Assembly: GCF_001544555.2 (NCBI RefSeq)
Contig: NZ_FCOK02000002.1
Span: 62,001 to 126,000, forward strand
Reading direction: 5' to 3'
Source: Caballeronia udeis
GTDB lineage: Bacteria > Pseudomonadota > Gammaproteobacteria > Burkholderiales > Burkholderiaceae
Length of the DNA: 64,000 nt
Below the pieces are notes generated by a model. The model was not told the DNA's origin, did not search any database, and saw nothing but the letters and a program-made list of their open reading frames with translations. The first letter of the stretch is position 1, and the number at the start of each line of letters is the position of its first letter. This document shows positions 7,757 through 16,453 of the stretch, in pieces. A program made the position numbers and the translations under genes.

Positions 7757-9523
7757 ATGAACAAGAAATCCAAACTACCATCGAACGAGATAGTTCAGGC
7801 TTTATTGGGGTACAGACGTGTGTTCCGCACGATCGCTGTCTTCAGCCTGCTTATCAACCTCCTCATGCTCGTGCCATCGCTTTACATGCTCCAGGTCTAT
7901 GACCGGGTGCTGCCAAGCCGTAACGGCATTACGCTCGCCATGCTGACGTTGATGATGTTAGGCATGTGCGGCTTGTCCGCGGCGCTTGAATATGTGCGCA
8001 GCTTTATCGTCATTCGGATTGGCGCAAAGCTCGATATGCATTTGAATGCGCGGGTCTACACGGCCGCATTCGAAACCAATCTCAAGCAGCAAGGGAGCAA
8101 CGCCGGCCAGTCTCTTAACGACTTGACGACGATTCGCCAGTTCGTGACGGGCAATGCGTTGTTCGCATTCTTTGATGCTCCCTGGTTCCCTGTGTACCTG
8201 TTTGTCATATTCCTGTTTAACGTGTGGCTCGGCCTTTTTGCTCTCGCCGGTTCAGTTGTGCTTCTCGCACTCGCCATCCTCAACGAACGCGTCTCGCGGC
8301 GGCCTCTCGCAGAAGCGACCACGCTCTCGATTCGATCAACCACGCTCGCCACCAGCAATCTGCGAAATGCTGAGGTAATCGAAGCAATGGGAATGCTGCC
8401 GAATCTGATGGCACGCTGGTCGGTGCTCAATTCGGGCTTTCTTGCGCGGCAGGCAGAAGCAAGCGAAAAAGCGGCAATGGTCGGTAACGTCACCAAGTTC
8501 GTGCGGGTCGCGCTGCAGTCGCTTGTACTCGGCGTGGGCGCGTTACTCGCCATCGACGGCAAGGTCTCCCCAGGAATGATGATCGCTGGTTCCATTCTCA
8601 TGGGCCGTGCGCTGAGTCCTCTCGAACTCGTCATTTCTGTATGGCGGCAGTGGAGCGGTGCACGGAGCGCCTATGACCGGCTCGTGGATTTGCTCGACGC
8701 CAATCCTGCTCGCCGTATCGGTATGAGCCTTCCGCCGCCAACTGGCCGGCTTGCACTGGAGGCGGTGAGCGCAGCTCCCCCAGGCGGGCGCGTGCCGGTG
8801 TTGAACGGCCTGACATTCGCCATCGAACAGGGAGACGTGGTTGGCGTGATCGGTCCCAGCGCTTCGGGCAAGTCGACGCTTGCCCGGGTGATGGTGGGCG
8901 TGTGGCCGGCCGCAATCGGCAAGGTGCGGCTTGACGGGGCAGACATTTACCAGTGGGACAGGGACCAGTTGGGTCCGTTCATCGGCTATTTGCCTCAGGA
9001 CATCGAACTGTTCGGCGGTTCCATCGCAGAGAACATTGCGCGCTTCGGCCAGATCGATTCACAGCAGGTCATTGAAGCCGCGACGCTCGCCGGGGTTCAC
9101 GAAATGATCCTGCGTTTACCGCAGGGTTACGACACGCTTGTGGGCGACCGCGGCGCCGGGCTTTCTGGCGGCCAGAAGCAGCGCATTGGCCTTGCGCGCG
9201 CACTGTATGGCAGCCCGTCGCTGATCGTCCTGGACGAGCCTAACTCCAACCTCGACGAAACCGGCGAAGCCGCGTTAACCCACGCGATCAACTGCCTGCG
9301 CGCTGCGGGCAAGACCGTGGTGGTGATCACCCACAGGAGCAGCATCCTCTCGGCGACCACGAAGCTGCTGTTGCTGGTTGAAGGGCAAGTGAGACTCTTC
9401 GGGCCCACGGCACAAGTACTCGCGGCGCTGTCGACCGCCCCGGCACAGGCACAACCAGCAGGCACCGCACCAGCCAACCCCTCGCAAGATTCGGCCTCAG
9501 AGCCTCTAGAAACAACGACCTGA
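7757..9523 (+). CDS. Type I secretion ABC transporter, permease/ATPase (PrtD-like)
   Basis: This is the inner-membrane engine of a type I secretion system. The first 320 residues hold about six membrane segments; the ATPase domain follows with Walker A ([10 protein letters not shown]), signature LSGGQKQR, Walker B (LIVLDEP) and the switch His (VVVITHR). At 588 residues it has the PrtD/AprD length and lacks an N-terminal C39 peptidase domain, which fits export of unprocessed RTX-like proteins. The C-terminal 35 residues are Ala/Pro/Thr-rich. It starts a three-gene operon with the adaptor (14-bp gap) and channel genes. No substrate gene is adjacent. Confidence 0.93.
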   Translation: MNKKSKLPSNEIVQALLGYRRVFRTIAVFSLLINLLMLVPSLYMLQVYDRVLPSRNGITLAMLTLMMLGMCGLSAALEYVRSFIVIRIGAKLDMHLNARVYTAAFETNLKQQGSNAGQSLNDLTTIRQFVTGNALFAFFDAPWFPVYLFVIFLFNVWLGLFALAGSVVLLALAILNERVSRRPLAEATTLSIRSTTLATSNLRNAEVIEAMGMLPNLMARWSVLNSGFLARQAEASEKAAMVGNVTKFVRVALQSLVLGVGALLAIDGKVSPGMMIAGSILMGRALSPLELVISVWRQWSGARSAYDRLVDLLDANPARRIGMSLPPPTGRLALEAVSAAPPGGRVPVLNGLTFAIEQGDVVGVIGPSASGKSTLARVMVGVWPAAIGKVRLDGADIYQWDRDQLGPFIGYLPQDIELFGGSIAENIARFGQIDSQQVIEAATLAGVHEMILRLPQGYDTLVGDRGAGLSGGQKQRIGLARALYGSPSLIVLDEPNSNLDETGEAALTHAINCLRAAGKTVVVITHRSSILSATTKLLLLVEGQVRLFGPTAQVLAALSTAPAQAQPAGTAPANPSQDSASEPLETTT

Positions 9524-9537
9524 CTCGAAGAGCTTTT

Positions 9538-10902
9538 ATGCGCAATTCCACAAGCCACAAGGCGGGTGTGCCTGCAGTCGAGATATTCGGCACTGCACTG
9601 CCCCCGGTACTCGATACCAACGAATCCCGTTTCGTCAGAATCGGCTGGATCATTGTTCTGGTCGGTGTGGTCGGCTCGCTGCTCTGGGCCGCGTTTGCAC
9701 CGCTTAGCAAAGGCGTACCGTTGCAAGGGACGGTCGTTGTGACGGGCAGCCGCAAGCAGATTCAGGATCCGACCGGCGGCATTATCCAGGAGATCCTGGT
9801 GAACGATGGCGACCAGGTCAAGGCCGGCCAAGTGCTTGTCCGGATGAATTCAGTGCAGGCACGCTCGCAGGAAGAATCGACTCGCGCGCAGTACCTGACA
9901 GAGCTTGCCGTGAAGGCGCGCCTGATTGCCGAGGCGACGAACGCCAAGACCATCACGTTTCCTCCCGAACTCATGAAGCCTATTGCGGCTCACGACCAGC
10001 GGGTCGAGGACGACGTCAATCTGCAGGAGCAGTTGCTTATTTCGCGGCGGCGCGCGCTGCAGGCGTCACTGGAAGCGCTGCGTCAGGCGAGCATTGGGTA
10101 TGGCGCGCAGTTGGCGAGCACCAAAGACTCGCAGATCGACAAGCGCTCGGAGCAGAAGACGCTTGATGAACAACTCACGGGTATGCGGGCGCTTGCGGGC
10201 GAAGGTTATATGCCGCGTGCGAAATTGCAGGATCTTGAGCGGGAAGACGCGCGGCTTAACGGGGAAATTTCCAACCAGGTTGGAATTGCAGGGCAGTTGA
10301 GCAGCCAGATCGCTGAATCGCGCTTGCGCCAGGCACAGCAGCAGGAAGACTACTTGAAAGATGTGCGCACGCAACTCACCGAAGTGCAGCGCGATACCGA
10401 TGCATTGCAAAGTCGCCTGAACGGATTGGAATTCGAAGTTGCAAACGCTGAAGTCCGGTCGCCGGTCGACGGCACGGTAGTGGGCGTGAATGTCTTTACG
10501 AACGGTGGGGTTGTCGGAGCCGGCGCGAAGCTGATGGAGGTGGTGCCTAGCGGCGCGCCGCTGGAGGTAGAAGGCGAACTACCGGTTGAGTTGGTGGACA
10601 AGGTACAAGACGGCATGCCCGTAGACATGATGTTTACCGCGTACAACCAGAACAAGACGCCGCGAATCCCGGGGACGCTGTCGTTTGTCTCCGCGGATCG
10701 ACTGGTCAATGAACGTACGGGTGCGCCGTACTATCGGGTGCGCGTCCAGGTCGCGCCGAAGGGCATGAAGCTTCTGGAACATCTCAACGTCAAACCGGGC
10801 ATGCCAGTCGAAATCTTCGTCAAGTCGGGCGAACGCTCAATGCTCAGCTATCTCCTGAAACCAATCTTCGATCGTGCTCATAGCGCGTTCTCGGAGGATT
10901 GA
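9538..10902 (+). CDS. HlyD-family periplasmic adaptor of type I secretion system
   Basis: The 454-residue protein has one membrane helix (about residues 38-58, WIIVLVGVVGSLLWAAF), then a lipoyl-like half (GGIIQEILVNDGDQVKAGQVL), a long periplasmic coiled coil (about 120-300) and the second lipoyl half plus beta-barrel (VRSPVDGTVVGV, then PGMPVEIFV). This is the standard order for HlyD/PrtE adaptors linking the inner-membrane ATPase to a TolC-type channel. It follows the ATPase gene in one operon and ends two bases before the likely start of the channel gene. Length is normal for the family. Confidence 0.93.
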   Translation: MRNSTSHKAGVPAVEIFGTALPPVLDTNESRFVRIGWIIVLVGVVGSLLWAAFAPLSKGVPLQGTVVVTGSRKQIQDPTGGIIQEILVNDGDQVKAGQVLVRMNSVQARSQEESTRAQYLTELAVKARLIAEATNAKTITFPPELMKPIAAHDQRVEDDVNLQEQLLISRRRALQASLEALRQASIGYGAQLASTKDSQIDKRSEQKTLDEQLTGMRALAGEGYMPRAKLQDLEREDARLNGEISNQVGIAGQLSSQIAESRLRQAQQQEDYLKDVRTQLTEVQRDTDALQSRLNGLEFEVANAEVRSPVDGTVVGVNVFTNGGVVGAGAKLMEVVPSGAPLEVEGELPVELVDKVQDGMPVDMMFTAYNQNKTPRIPGTLSFVSADRLVNERTGAPYYRVRVQVAPKGMKLLEHLNVKPGMPVEIFVKSGERSMLSYLLKPIFDRAHSAFSED

Positions 10903-10903
10903 C

Positions 10904-12385
10904 GTGCGAGTATCAAGAGAGAAGCATGCGCGCAATGCGGTAGGAAGGGCTATTGACTGTGTGCCGATGACTGGCAGGATCCGCCTGCGCGCAATCTGCG
11001 CCGCGATGTCAGTCGTCATAGGCTCCTGCGTGGTTACTCCAGCTCACGCGTTCGGACTGGCAGATGCCTATGAAGCGGCGCTCAGTCGTGATCCGGTGTA
11101 TGCAGCCGCCAAGAAGGAGCGCGATGCCGGCGAGGCGAATCGCGCGATTGGCCGCTCGTATCTGTTGCCGTCCGTGTCGGCGAATTACGCGAACTATCGT
11201 GACTGGACGCGCACTTCACTTGTTGGACAACCAGATGGCGGTCCAGGCGGGTTGACCCAGCAATATCGGGCCTATACCGAGGGTGTTTCGTTGCGTCAGC
11301 CGCTCCTGAACTATGAAGGTCTGGCGCGATATCGCTACGGCAAGGCGCAGGCGCTGGCGAGCGATGCGACCTTCACGGACAACAGTGAGGATCTGCTTGT
11401 GCGCGTGCTGAGCGCTTACACGGACACGATCTTTGCGTTGGATCAGGTCGCACTGGCTTCAGCACAAAAGACAGCTTTCGACGAACAGTTGCGCGGCAAC
11501 GAGTCGATGTTCGCCAATGGGCAGGGCACACGCACGGACATTCTGGAAACACGCTCGAAGGCCGCGCTCGCCGAGGCAGATCTTGAAGATGCGCGTGACA
11601 ATCTCGATAACGCCGCGCATGCGCTGGAGGCTGTTACGGGGTTGCCCGCCTCACTCGACGTTGATGGACTGGACCGGCTAAGCGACGCCTATCGGGCCGT
11701 CATGCCGGCGCCCGCGAGCTTCGACCAGTGGCGCGACATGGCGCTCGACGGCAACGCCGAGCTGATCGCGGGACGTCACTCGGTTGAGGCGGCACGGCAA
11801 CAGCGGGAAATCGCGCGCGCTGGTTTTCTGCCGCGCGTTGACGTGGTCGCCAGTCTCGGCAGGAACCAGTCGGATTCGCTCGACACCATCGGGCAACGTT
11901 ATCTGACGAAATCGATCGGCATTGAAATCACTATTCCTTTGTATTCTGGCGGCCTTGTGAAAGCGAGTACGGACCAGGCGGGCGCGAACTACGAACGTGC
12001 GCAGTACGAACTGGAAGACAAGACGAACAAGGTACTGCTGGACGTCAGAAAGCAGTACAACCTGTGCGTCAGCAGTCTCGCCAGAATTGACGCATTGCAA
12101 CGGGCATCGGCGTCGGCGACGTTGTTGATTGCGGCCACCAAGAAGAGCGTTCAGGCAGGTGTACGCACCAACCTCGACGTGCTGACTGCTGAGCAGCAAT
12201 TGTTCCAATCGAAGCGCGATCTGGCGCGTGCGCGCTATCAGTATCTGATAGCCGATCTGCAATTGAGGCACGCAGTGGGCTCTTTGACCGCCGACGATCT
12301 ATACGATATGGCGAAGTGGTTTGTCCCACCTGCGCAGGTGGCGACTGCCATGAGCGACAGCACGTCGCCGACCGGCTTTCATTAA
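10904..12385 (+). CDS. TolC-like outer-membrane channel of type I secretion system
   Basis: A TolC-family protein of about 493 residues, the outer-membrane exit duct for the upstream ATPase and adaptor. I chose the GTG at 10904 because a GGAGG lies six bases upstream and the adaptor's stop ends just before it; an ATG at 10967 also gives a signal peptide but lacks a ribosome site. Cleavage is likely near TPAHAFG. The two-fold repeat of the family is visible: each half has a long helical hairpin (LADAYEAALSRDPVYAAAKK; TNKVLLDVRKQYNLCV) and a barrel strand. It is most like the PrtF/AprF subgroup by operon context. Confidence 0.92.
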   Translation: MRVSREKHARNAVGRAIDCVPMTGRIRLRAICAAMSVVIGSCVVTPAHAFGLADAYEAALSRDPVYAAAKKERDAGEANRAIGRSYLLPSVSANYANYRDWTRTSLVGQPDGGPGGLTQQYRAYTEGVSLRQPLLNYEGLARYRYGKAQALASDATFTDNSEDLLVRVLSAYTDTIFALDQVALASAQKTAFDEQLRGNESMFANGQGTRTDILETRSKAALAEADLEDARDNLDNAAHALEAVTGLPASLDVDGLDRLSDAYRAVMPAPASFDQWRDMALDGNAELIAGRHSVEAARQQREIARAGFLPRVDVVASLGRNQSDSLDTIGQRYLTKSIGIEITIPLYSGGLVKASTDQAGANYERAQYELEDKTNKVLLDVRKQYNLCVSSLARIDALQRASASATLLIAATKKSVQAGVRTNLDVLTAEQQLFQSKRDLARARYQYLIADLQLRHAVGSLTADDLYDMAKWFVPPAQVATAMSDSTSPTGFH

Positions 12386-12398
12386 AGCGGCGGTTAAT

Positions 12399-12435
12399 CA
12401 GGGCACGCAGGACGCGCAGCGGCTTGCGTGCCCTG
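12399..12435 (+). terminator. Hairpin after the secretion operon
   Basis: Perfect 11-bp arms (CAGGGCACGCA / TGCGTGCCCTG) enclose a 15-nt loop just after the channel gene. There is no U-tract, so it may stabilise the mRNA end or work with Rho rather than act as an intrinsic terminator. Confidence 0.5.
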
Positions 12436-12454
12436 AATAGCAGAAGGAGGGCGG

Positions 12455-12850
12455 TTAGTTGCCGACCAGTCCGTATATGCCCAGTGCGAAGTGATTGGAC
12501 ACAGCTTCTATGTCTTCTTCCGTATCGGTGCGAACAGCGTTCGACGCCGGCTGCTGCGTCACCTTTCGCGGTGCTGACGCGATATGTTCTTCGAGACCTT
12601 CAATTGAGGTGGAATCTGCCAGCGCGTCTTGCAATTCGATAATCAACTGGCTCGCACGGTTGCGATGCAAGAGGAAACGCCGCGTGGTTGATCGGTCCGT
12701 GCCGTCGGCGCACTGCTTGCTCAAGCCGAAGGACACGTGAACGTGATCCGGCAGCATCGTCGGCTCTATGGTCCACTCCGCAATCCATAGCTTCGAGTCA
12801 GGCCTTTTACGCCGCGTGGTCTTTCTGTTTGGGTTGGACCCGGCTGCCAT
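12455..12850 (-). CDS. Uncharacterised protein, 131 aa
   Basis: This leftward gene converges with the secretion operon. The product starts with a basic segment (NRKTTRRKRP), followed by a mixed alpha/beta core (IEPTMLPDHVHVSFGLSK, then FLLHRNRASQLIIELQDAL). It ends in an acidic, disordered-looking tail. I recognise no family. Codon use matches neighbours, supporting a real gene. Its lack of a signal peptide suggests a cytoplasmic protein. It is placed 61 bp downstream of the acyltransferase gene and may share its transcript. Confidence 0.6.
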   Translation of the reverse strand: MAAGSNPNRKTTRRKRPDSKLWIAEWTIEPTMLPDHVHVSFGLSKQCADGTDRSTTRRFLLHRNRASQLIIELQDALADSTSIEGLEEHIASAPRKVTQQPASNAVRTDTEEDIEAVSNHFALGIYGLVGN

Positions 12851-12911
12851 ATAGCTTCACGATGAATTAGGGAATGGCGCGTGGCTAATTGCCTCGCCAT
12901 TGCAACGTAAT

Positions 12912-14081
12912 TTATCGCATGCGGGATGGGCGAGTTGTGCTGAAGCGCACACGTTTGGCGAAACAAGTGTCAGACAAATAGCGCAACAACAGTTTCTTCA
13001 CCTGCTCGGCCAACCCTCGCTCAAGCAGTCGGTGAGACATTACTGCAACGACAATGGATACTGCCGTCGTCAGGAACAGGAATGAAAAGCCGTTGGTCAG
13101 ATCGCCGTGTCCCATGCTGGAAAAGGGTATGGGAAGCCCTTCCTGCACCAGCGGGTGCCACAGGTACAAAGAAAACGATATATCGCCCAGGTACGTCAGC
13201 GCGACAGGCGTGAGCAGGGCTAACCGTTTGCTGGCGAGCACGAAGACGAGCATTGCCGGAATCAGCGACAAACCCCACTCGGCGACGCCGTGTCCGAGCC
13301 GGAAGCGGGACATATATTGCCAGGCGACGAACGACACCGATACGAACATCAGCAGATTCAGGGCTGCTTTGTCACGGATCGCGATAGGCGAGCGATAGAT
13401 CAGCCCGATCATGACGCCCGCCGCAAACTGCCAGACGATCGGCGATGTCATCAGCTTCAGGTACGCATGGCGGAACCCGTAGTCAGTGTAAGTATCGAGT
13501 GTGACGTTGCCATGCAAATAAGGCACCAGGAGCAGCGTTACGCACAGCCATGTAGCGAGAACGAGCCATCGTGCCCGTCCGAACAGCATTGACAGGGCGA
13601 ACACTGTGTAGAAGTACATTTCATAGTTCAGCGTCCATCCGACAGATGGCACGGGGAAGCCGAAATCCGGCGAAACGCCGTCGCCGGTAGGTACGAAGAG
13701 CAGGGTACAGATCAGTTGCCGGATGTGACCGTGACCGCGCAGAAATTCGGTGCCATTGAGCACCACAAAAACGAACGTTACCGACGCGACCGCGTAGACG
13801 GGCCAGACCCGGGAAAACCGTTTGATCAGGAATTGCACGACGTATCGCGCTGAACCGTCCGAGCGCGCGGTCGTGTGGACCATGATGAAGCCGCTCACAA
13901 TGAAGAACAACACCACGCCCATTGAACCCGCTGCACCGAACAGCAGATCGCCGACCCCCGTGCCGTACGGGCTGATGAAGCGGCTGCCGTGATAAAGCAC
14001 GACCATCAGGGCGGCCACGCCGCGAAACGCCTGGATAAAACCGAGGGGGTTGTTGGGCTGTTGAGTGCGTGGGTCGGACAT
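12912..14081 (-). CDS. Acyltransferase 3 family membrane protein (OafA/YrhL-like)
   Basis: A polytopic inner-membrane O-acyltransferase of 389 residues with about ten hydrophobic segments. It begins with the family signature FIQAFRGVAALMVVLYHGSR, whose His is the catalytic residue, followed by VLFFIVSGFIM and the FLIKRFSRVWPVYA arginine motif. Such enzymes move acetyl or similar groups from acyl-CoA onto sugars of O-antigen, exopolysaccharide or other envelope glycans. It stands next to the secretion and glycosyltransferase operons, so it may decorate the same glycan; acceptor not readable from sequence. Confidence 0.9.
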   Translation of the reverse strand: MSDPRTQQPNNPLGFIQAFRGVAALMVVLYHGSRFISPYGTGVGDLLFGAAGSMGVVLFFIVSGFIMVHTTARSDGSARYVVQFLIKRFSRVWPVYAVASVTFVFVVLNGTEFLRGHGHIRQLICTLLFVPTGDGVSPDFGFPVPSVGWTLNYEMYFYTVFALSMLFGRARWLVLATWLCVTLLLVPYLHGNVTLDTYTDYGFRHAYLKLMTSPIVWQFAAGVMIGLIYRSPIAIRDKAALNLLMFVSVSFVAWQYMSRFRLGHGVAEWGLSLIPAMLVFVLASKRLALLTPVALTYLGDISFSLYLWHPLVQEGLPIPFSSMGHGDLTNGFSFLFLTTAVSIVVAVMSHRLLERGLAEQVKKLLLRYLSDTCFAKRVRFSTTRPSRMR

Positions 14082-14158
14082 CAGGTTAGGTGAATGAGTA
14101 AAGGCCGAGAAGCTTTTGGGTAGATGGCCGTGGTTTTGAGCTGGGTATGTCCCAGTGG

Positions 14159-14188
14159 ACGCTGCACGTCGACACGCTGCACGTCGAC
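14159..14188. repeat. 15-bp perfect tandem repeat (two copies)
   Basis: ACGCTGCACGTCGAC occurs twice head to tail (14159-14173, 14174-14188). Just before it is a small inverted repeat CTGGG-N5-CCCAG at 14141-14155. Meaning unknown; possibly a slippage product at an old insertion edge. Confidence 0.8.
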
Positions 14189-14193
14189 AATAT

Positions 14194-14379
14194 CTACCCG
14201 CAGTCCAGCATCATAGATGCATAGGTACGTCGAAGGTAGTGCTTACGCAACCCTGCTTGATTGGCCTTGTTCCAGGTTGTGACTCGAGTGTCCCGGCATG
14301 TCGGGCAGCCCTGTTTGGCGTCGCAAAATGCCCGGCGATGTGGGGCGAACTGGGCCGGCTGCCGAATGCGCCGGAGCAC
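14194..14379 (-). mobile_element. Possible transposase zinc-ribbon scrap
   Basis: Leftward translation gives a CPTC pair followed by TTWNKANQAGLRKHYLRRTY, which resembles the zinc-ribbon start of IS1595-type transposases (CxxC, then a WG-A-GL-RYRC-CRRTF pattern). The second cysteine pair is lost and no DDE domain follows. Weak resemblance only. Confidence 0.25.
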
Positions 14380-14809
14380 GCGGGCCTCAGAAATTTATGG
14401 GTGCTGGCTCGAGGGGCCGACAATGAAGGCCGCATTGGGTGGGGGAGACGCAGGTCAGCGCGGCAACGTGGAGGGCTTTATTCAAGCGCTCGGTCGACTC
14501 GCTGTGTGCTGTAAGCGGGGTATAGACGCGGCTCGTCGCAGTATCGGACGGCTGACCGTCACGTCGATGAATGGTTATGGTAAGGATATTTAACCGACTA
14601 ACGGCGTGGCGCTGTTCGAGCGCGTGCGTAAGCGGTTCACAATGGGCTCGCGGGTGAACAAGCGCACCGGAGAAATCAAGGGAAAGCTGGTTTGGTGTTC
14701 GGTGAAAACGGTCATTGCTCAAGTGCGCACCCGTCTGAGCGAATGGCGACTCATGCCGAAGAAAACGTTTCCGGTTGCCGTGGCTATGGCCCAAGCCGGC
14801 TTCGTTGCG

Positions 14810-15060
14810 ATGATGGGCGGCCACACTAGCCGACAGCGACGGGTCGTGGCGTGAGCGACGACGTTGAGCTTATGGAAGGTAATCCGCGCTTCGGGGAGAC
14901 GTGCGTGGACGCCCTTGATGAAAGCCGGCAACATGCGTCGATGCTTACGCACTCTTCCGGCCTCTCCGAAAGCAGTCTGTCAAATACATACCTGAATACC
15001 GTGCGTTGGGCGTCGATGTCGGGCGCTGGATTGCCGGCGAATTCGTCTGTGACCAGCGGA
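14810..15060 (-). mobile_element. ISL3-family transposase remnant, frameshifted
   Basis: From the ATG at 14934 leftwards the translation reads LPAFIKGV, then LPEARITFHKLNVVAHA, which matches the conserved ISL3 transposase core (pattern SPAFIKGV-x5-P-ARITFDKFHVVAHA). Just upstream, in another frame, is EECVSID, the segment that normally leads straight into this block, so a small indel after the Asp codon has broken the frame. N- and C-terminal parts are missing and no terminal inverted repeats could be defined. It is a dead fragment. Confidence 0.7.
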
Positions 15061-15152
15061 CGCCTTATCCCCGACGCCATACAACACGCGCCACGGCGGG
15101 AGCAGGATCCGCTAGCACGAAGGCTCACCAAGCCCCAAGCGTTTCTTCGCAT

Positions 15153-15207
15153 GCAGACTGTTTCAGTTTCGTGAGGCAACACGCAGACTATTTCTGCTTT
15201 GTGAGAC
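15153..15207. repeat. Imperfect 25-bp direct repeat, 30-bp period
   Basis: Two copies of a GCAGACT-n-TTTC-n-G-n-TT-n-GTGAG-n-C pattern start at 15153 and 15183 and differ at about five positions. They lie between the ISL3 remnant and the AT-rich island. They could be old element ends or binding sites. Confidence 0.6.
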
Positions 15208-15313
15208 GCACGGTATAGGCGTACGCTTAATAGATTTTACAATATCTAACATATCCTTACAAAAACATTCAAATATTACAAAAATTTCTCGTTGGTTGGT
15301 GTGAGTAATATTT

Positions 15314-15329
15314 AAGTAAATATTTACTT
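15314..15329. promoter_or_regulatory. 16-bp perfect palindrome in AT-rich island
   Basis: AAGTAAATATTTACTT is a perfect palindrome within an unusually AT-rich 120-bp block (about 15220-15345), in contrast to GC-rich surroundings. It looks like a promoter/operator region for rightward transcription towards the small frame at 15338 and the CRP/FNR gene at 15670. Confidence 0.5.
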
Positions 15330-15337
15330 TTTAAAAT

Positions 15338-15640
15338 ATGAACTTAGCGGTTGCTGCATCTTGTGCCAATTCGAGGCGGGCGGTCTCGACGGAACAAGAC
15401 AAGGGCGGCATGGACACTTGGCAAAGAAAGGGATTGCGGCGGGATTGTAGGACACAGATGCAAAAGGACGACGGCCAGGACGGGCAAATGCTCGTGCTGT
15501 GCAAGCAGGGACTCTACCCACTGGGTGACCGTGCAATTCGTAATACAAGTGAATTGCGCAACGTCAGTTGGTATACAAACAGCGAATACGACCGCGTCGG
15601 GTTCGCTGGCAAGAGCACCACTAGCTGCGGACACAGCTAG
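15338..15640 (+). CDS. Doubtful small protein, 100 aa
   Basis: An open frame begins with an ATG a few bases after the AT-rich palindrome and ends 30 bp before the CRP/FNR gene. No Shine-Dalgarno is obvious, codon use is mixed compared with core genes, and no domain is recognised. Overlapping frames of similar length exist in both directions. It may instead be part of a long leader for the regulator. Listed because position after a promoter-like block makes translation possible. Confidence 0.22.
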   Translation: MNLAVAASCANSRRAVSTEQDKGGMDTWQRKGLRRDCRTQMQKDDGQDGQMLVLCKQGLYPLGDRAIRNTSELRNVSWYTNSEYDRVGFAGKSTTSCGHS

Positions 15641-15669
15641 TGAATGAGTGCGGATAAAAACAGACGATC

Positions 15670-16323
15670 ATGAAAAATCAAACACTGTTTTCCGGAGCTA
15701 GCGACGATGTTGTCAACCGGGGAATTGAGCTGGCTCGTATCACCGAATTTAGGTCCGGCACTTACATCTGCCATCAGGGCGATCCAGGATCGCCGCTCAT
15801 CCTGGTGTTATCGGGACAGTTACGCTTCTCCGCTCTTTCCGAAAACGGAATCGAAGTTCCGATACACGCGGTCAATCCGGGGCAATCGGTAGGAGGACCA
15901 GCGATTCTTTGCGACCTACCCATTCTGGGAAGTGTCGCAGCGGTCAAGAAGAGCACGGTGGCCCTTCTAAGCCGAGCCAATGCCCGGCAGTTGTTCGATG
16001 AGCCCGAGGTGTTGCGCGCATTGAGCCGGTCTATGGCTCAAGAGATCCAGGATTATCTCCAACATCACGCGGAGAAGGGACTGCCCCGCGCGGACACCCG
16101 AATAGCCGGGGTCATCATGTCGGCAATCAAAAACACTGAAATAGATGATTCGCCCCTGGCCGATCTTCCAACACACGCGACTATCGGGGCAATGGCGAAA
16201 GTCAGTCGGGAAACCGTTTCTCGCGTGCTGAAATCTCTGGAACATCGTGGCGTAATCATGAAAGAAGGCCGGCAGACCCGCGTTCGCGATCGCATTGCGT
16301 TAGAGAGACTAGCCGCCGGATGA
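15670..16323 (+). CDS. CRP/FNR-family transcription regulator
   Basis: A 217-residue regulator with an N-terminal cyclic-nucleotide-binding-like beta-roll (about 15-120) and a C-terminal winged helix (about 145-215). The recognition helix SRETVSRVLKSLE closely matches that of CRP, including the Arg-Glu-x3-Arg set that reads TGTGA half-sites. The phosphate-binding cassette segment (PGQSVGGPAILCDLPILGS) lacks the Glu and Arg-Ser/Ala residues that hold cAMP in E. coli CRP, so the ligand may differ. No FNR-type N-terminal cysteine cluster is present. Two CRP-like boxes, at 7609 and 16454, are candidate targets. It is monocistronic and preceded by an AT-rich region. Confidence 0.88.
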   Translation: MKNQTLFSGASDDVVNRGIELARITEFRSGTYICHQGDPGSPLILVLSGQLRFSALSENGIEVPIHAVNPGQSVGGPAILCDLPILGSVAAVKKSTVALLSRANARQLFDEPEVLRALSRSMAQEIQDYLQHHAEKGLPRADTRIAGVIMSAIKNTEIDDSPLADLPTHATIGAMAKVSRETVSRVLKSLEHRGVIMKEGRQTRVRDRIALERLAAG

Positions 16324-16350
16324 GCGGCAGCCGGATGATGCAACAGGCTC

Positions 16351-16423
16351 TAAAAAAAGCCGACTCGTCGAGTCGGCGCAAAGCCTCTGGCTTATCCGAG
16401 GACTCGCCAGAACTGAGAGGCTT
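16351..16423 (-). terminator. Leftward intrinsic terminator, preceded by long hairpin (possible small RNA)
   Basis: On the minus strand, GCCGACTCG and its complement form a 9-bp perfect stem (16359-16377) followed by seven U residues (16352-16358), a strong intrinsic terminator. Immediately upstream on the same strand is a longer hairpin whose outer arms AAGCCTCT / AGAGGCTT (16381-16423) and inner CTGGC / GCCAG pair. The terminator may end the marC-proS transcript, about 290 bp beyond marC, or a short RNA starting nearby. Confidence 0.7.
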
Positions 16424-16453
16424 ATGAGTATGTCCACCCGCAGCTTGGCGGAC

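Larger units (their letters stand above)
14082..15337. other. Gene-poor stretch with decayed insertion-sequence remnants
   Basis: About 1.25 kb with no convincing intact gene between the acyltransferase and the AT-rich island. It holds a 15-bp tandem repeat, a zinc-ribbon-like transposase scrap, a frameshifted ISL3 transposase fragment and an imperfect 25-bp direct repeat. Several open frames of 60-145 codons occur on both strands, but none forms a recognisable domain, and they overlap each other. A rightward frame at 14606-14854 reads fairly well but matches nothing I know. The stretch is best described as a graveyard of mobile-element insertions. Confidence 0.55.
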
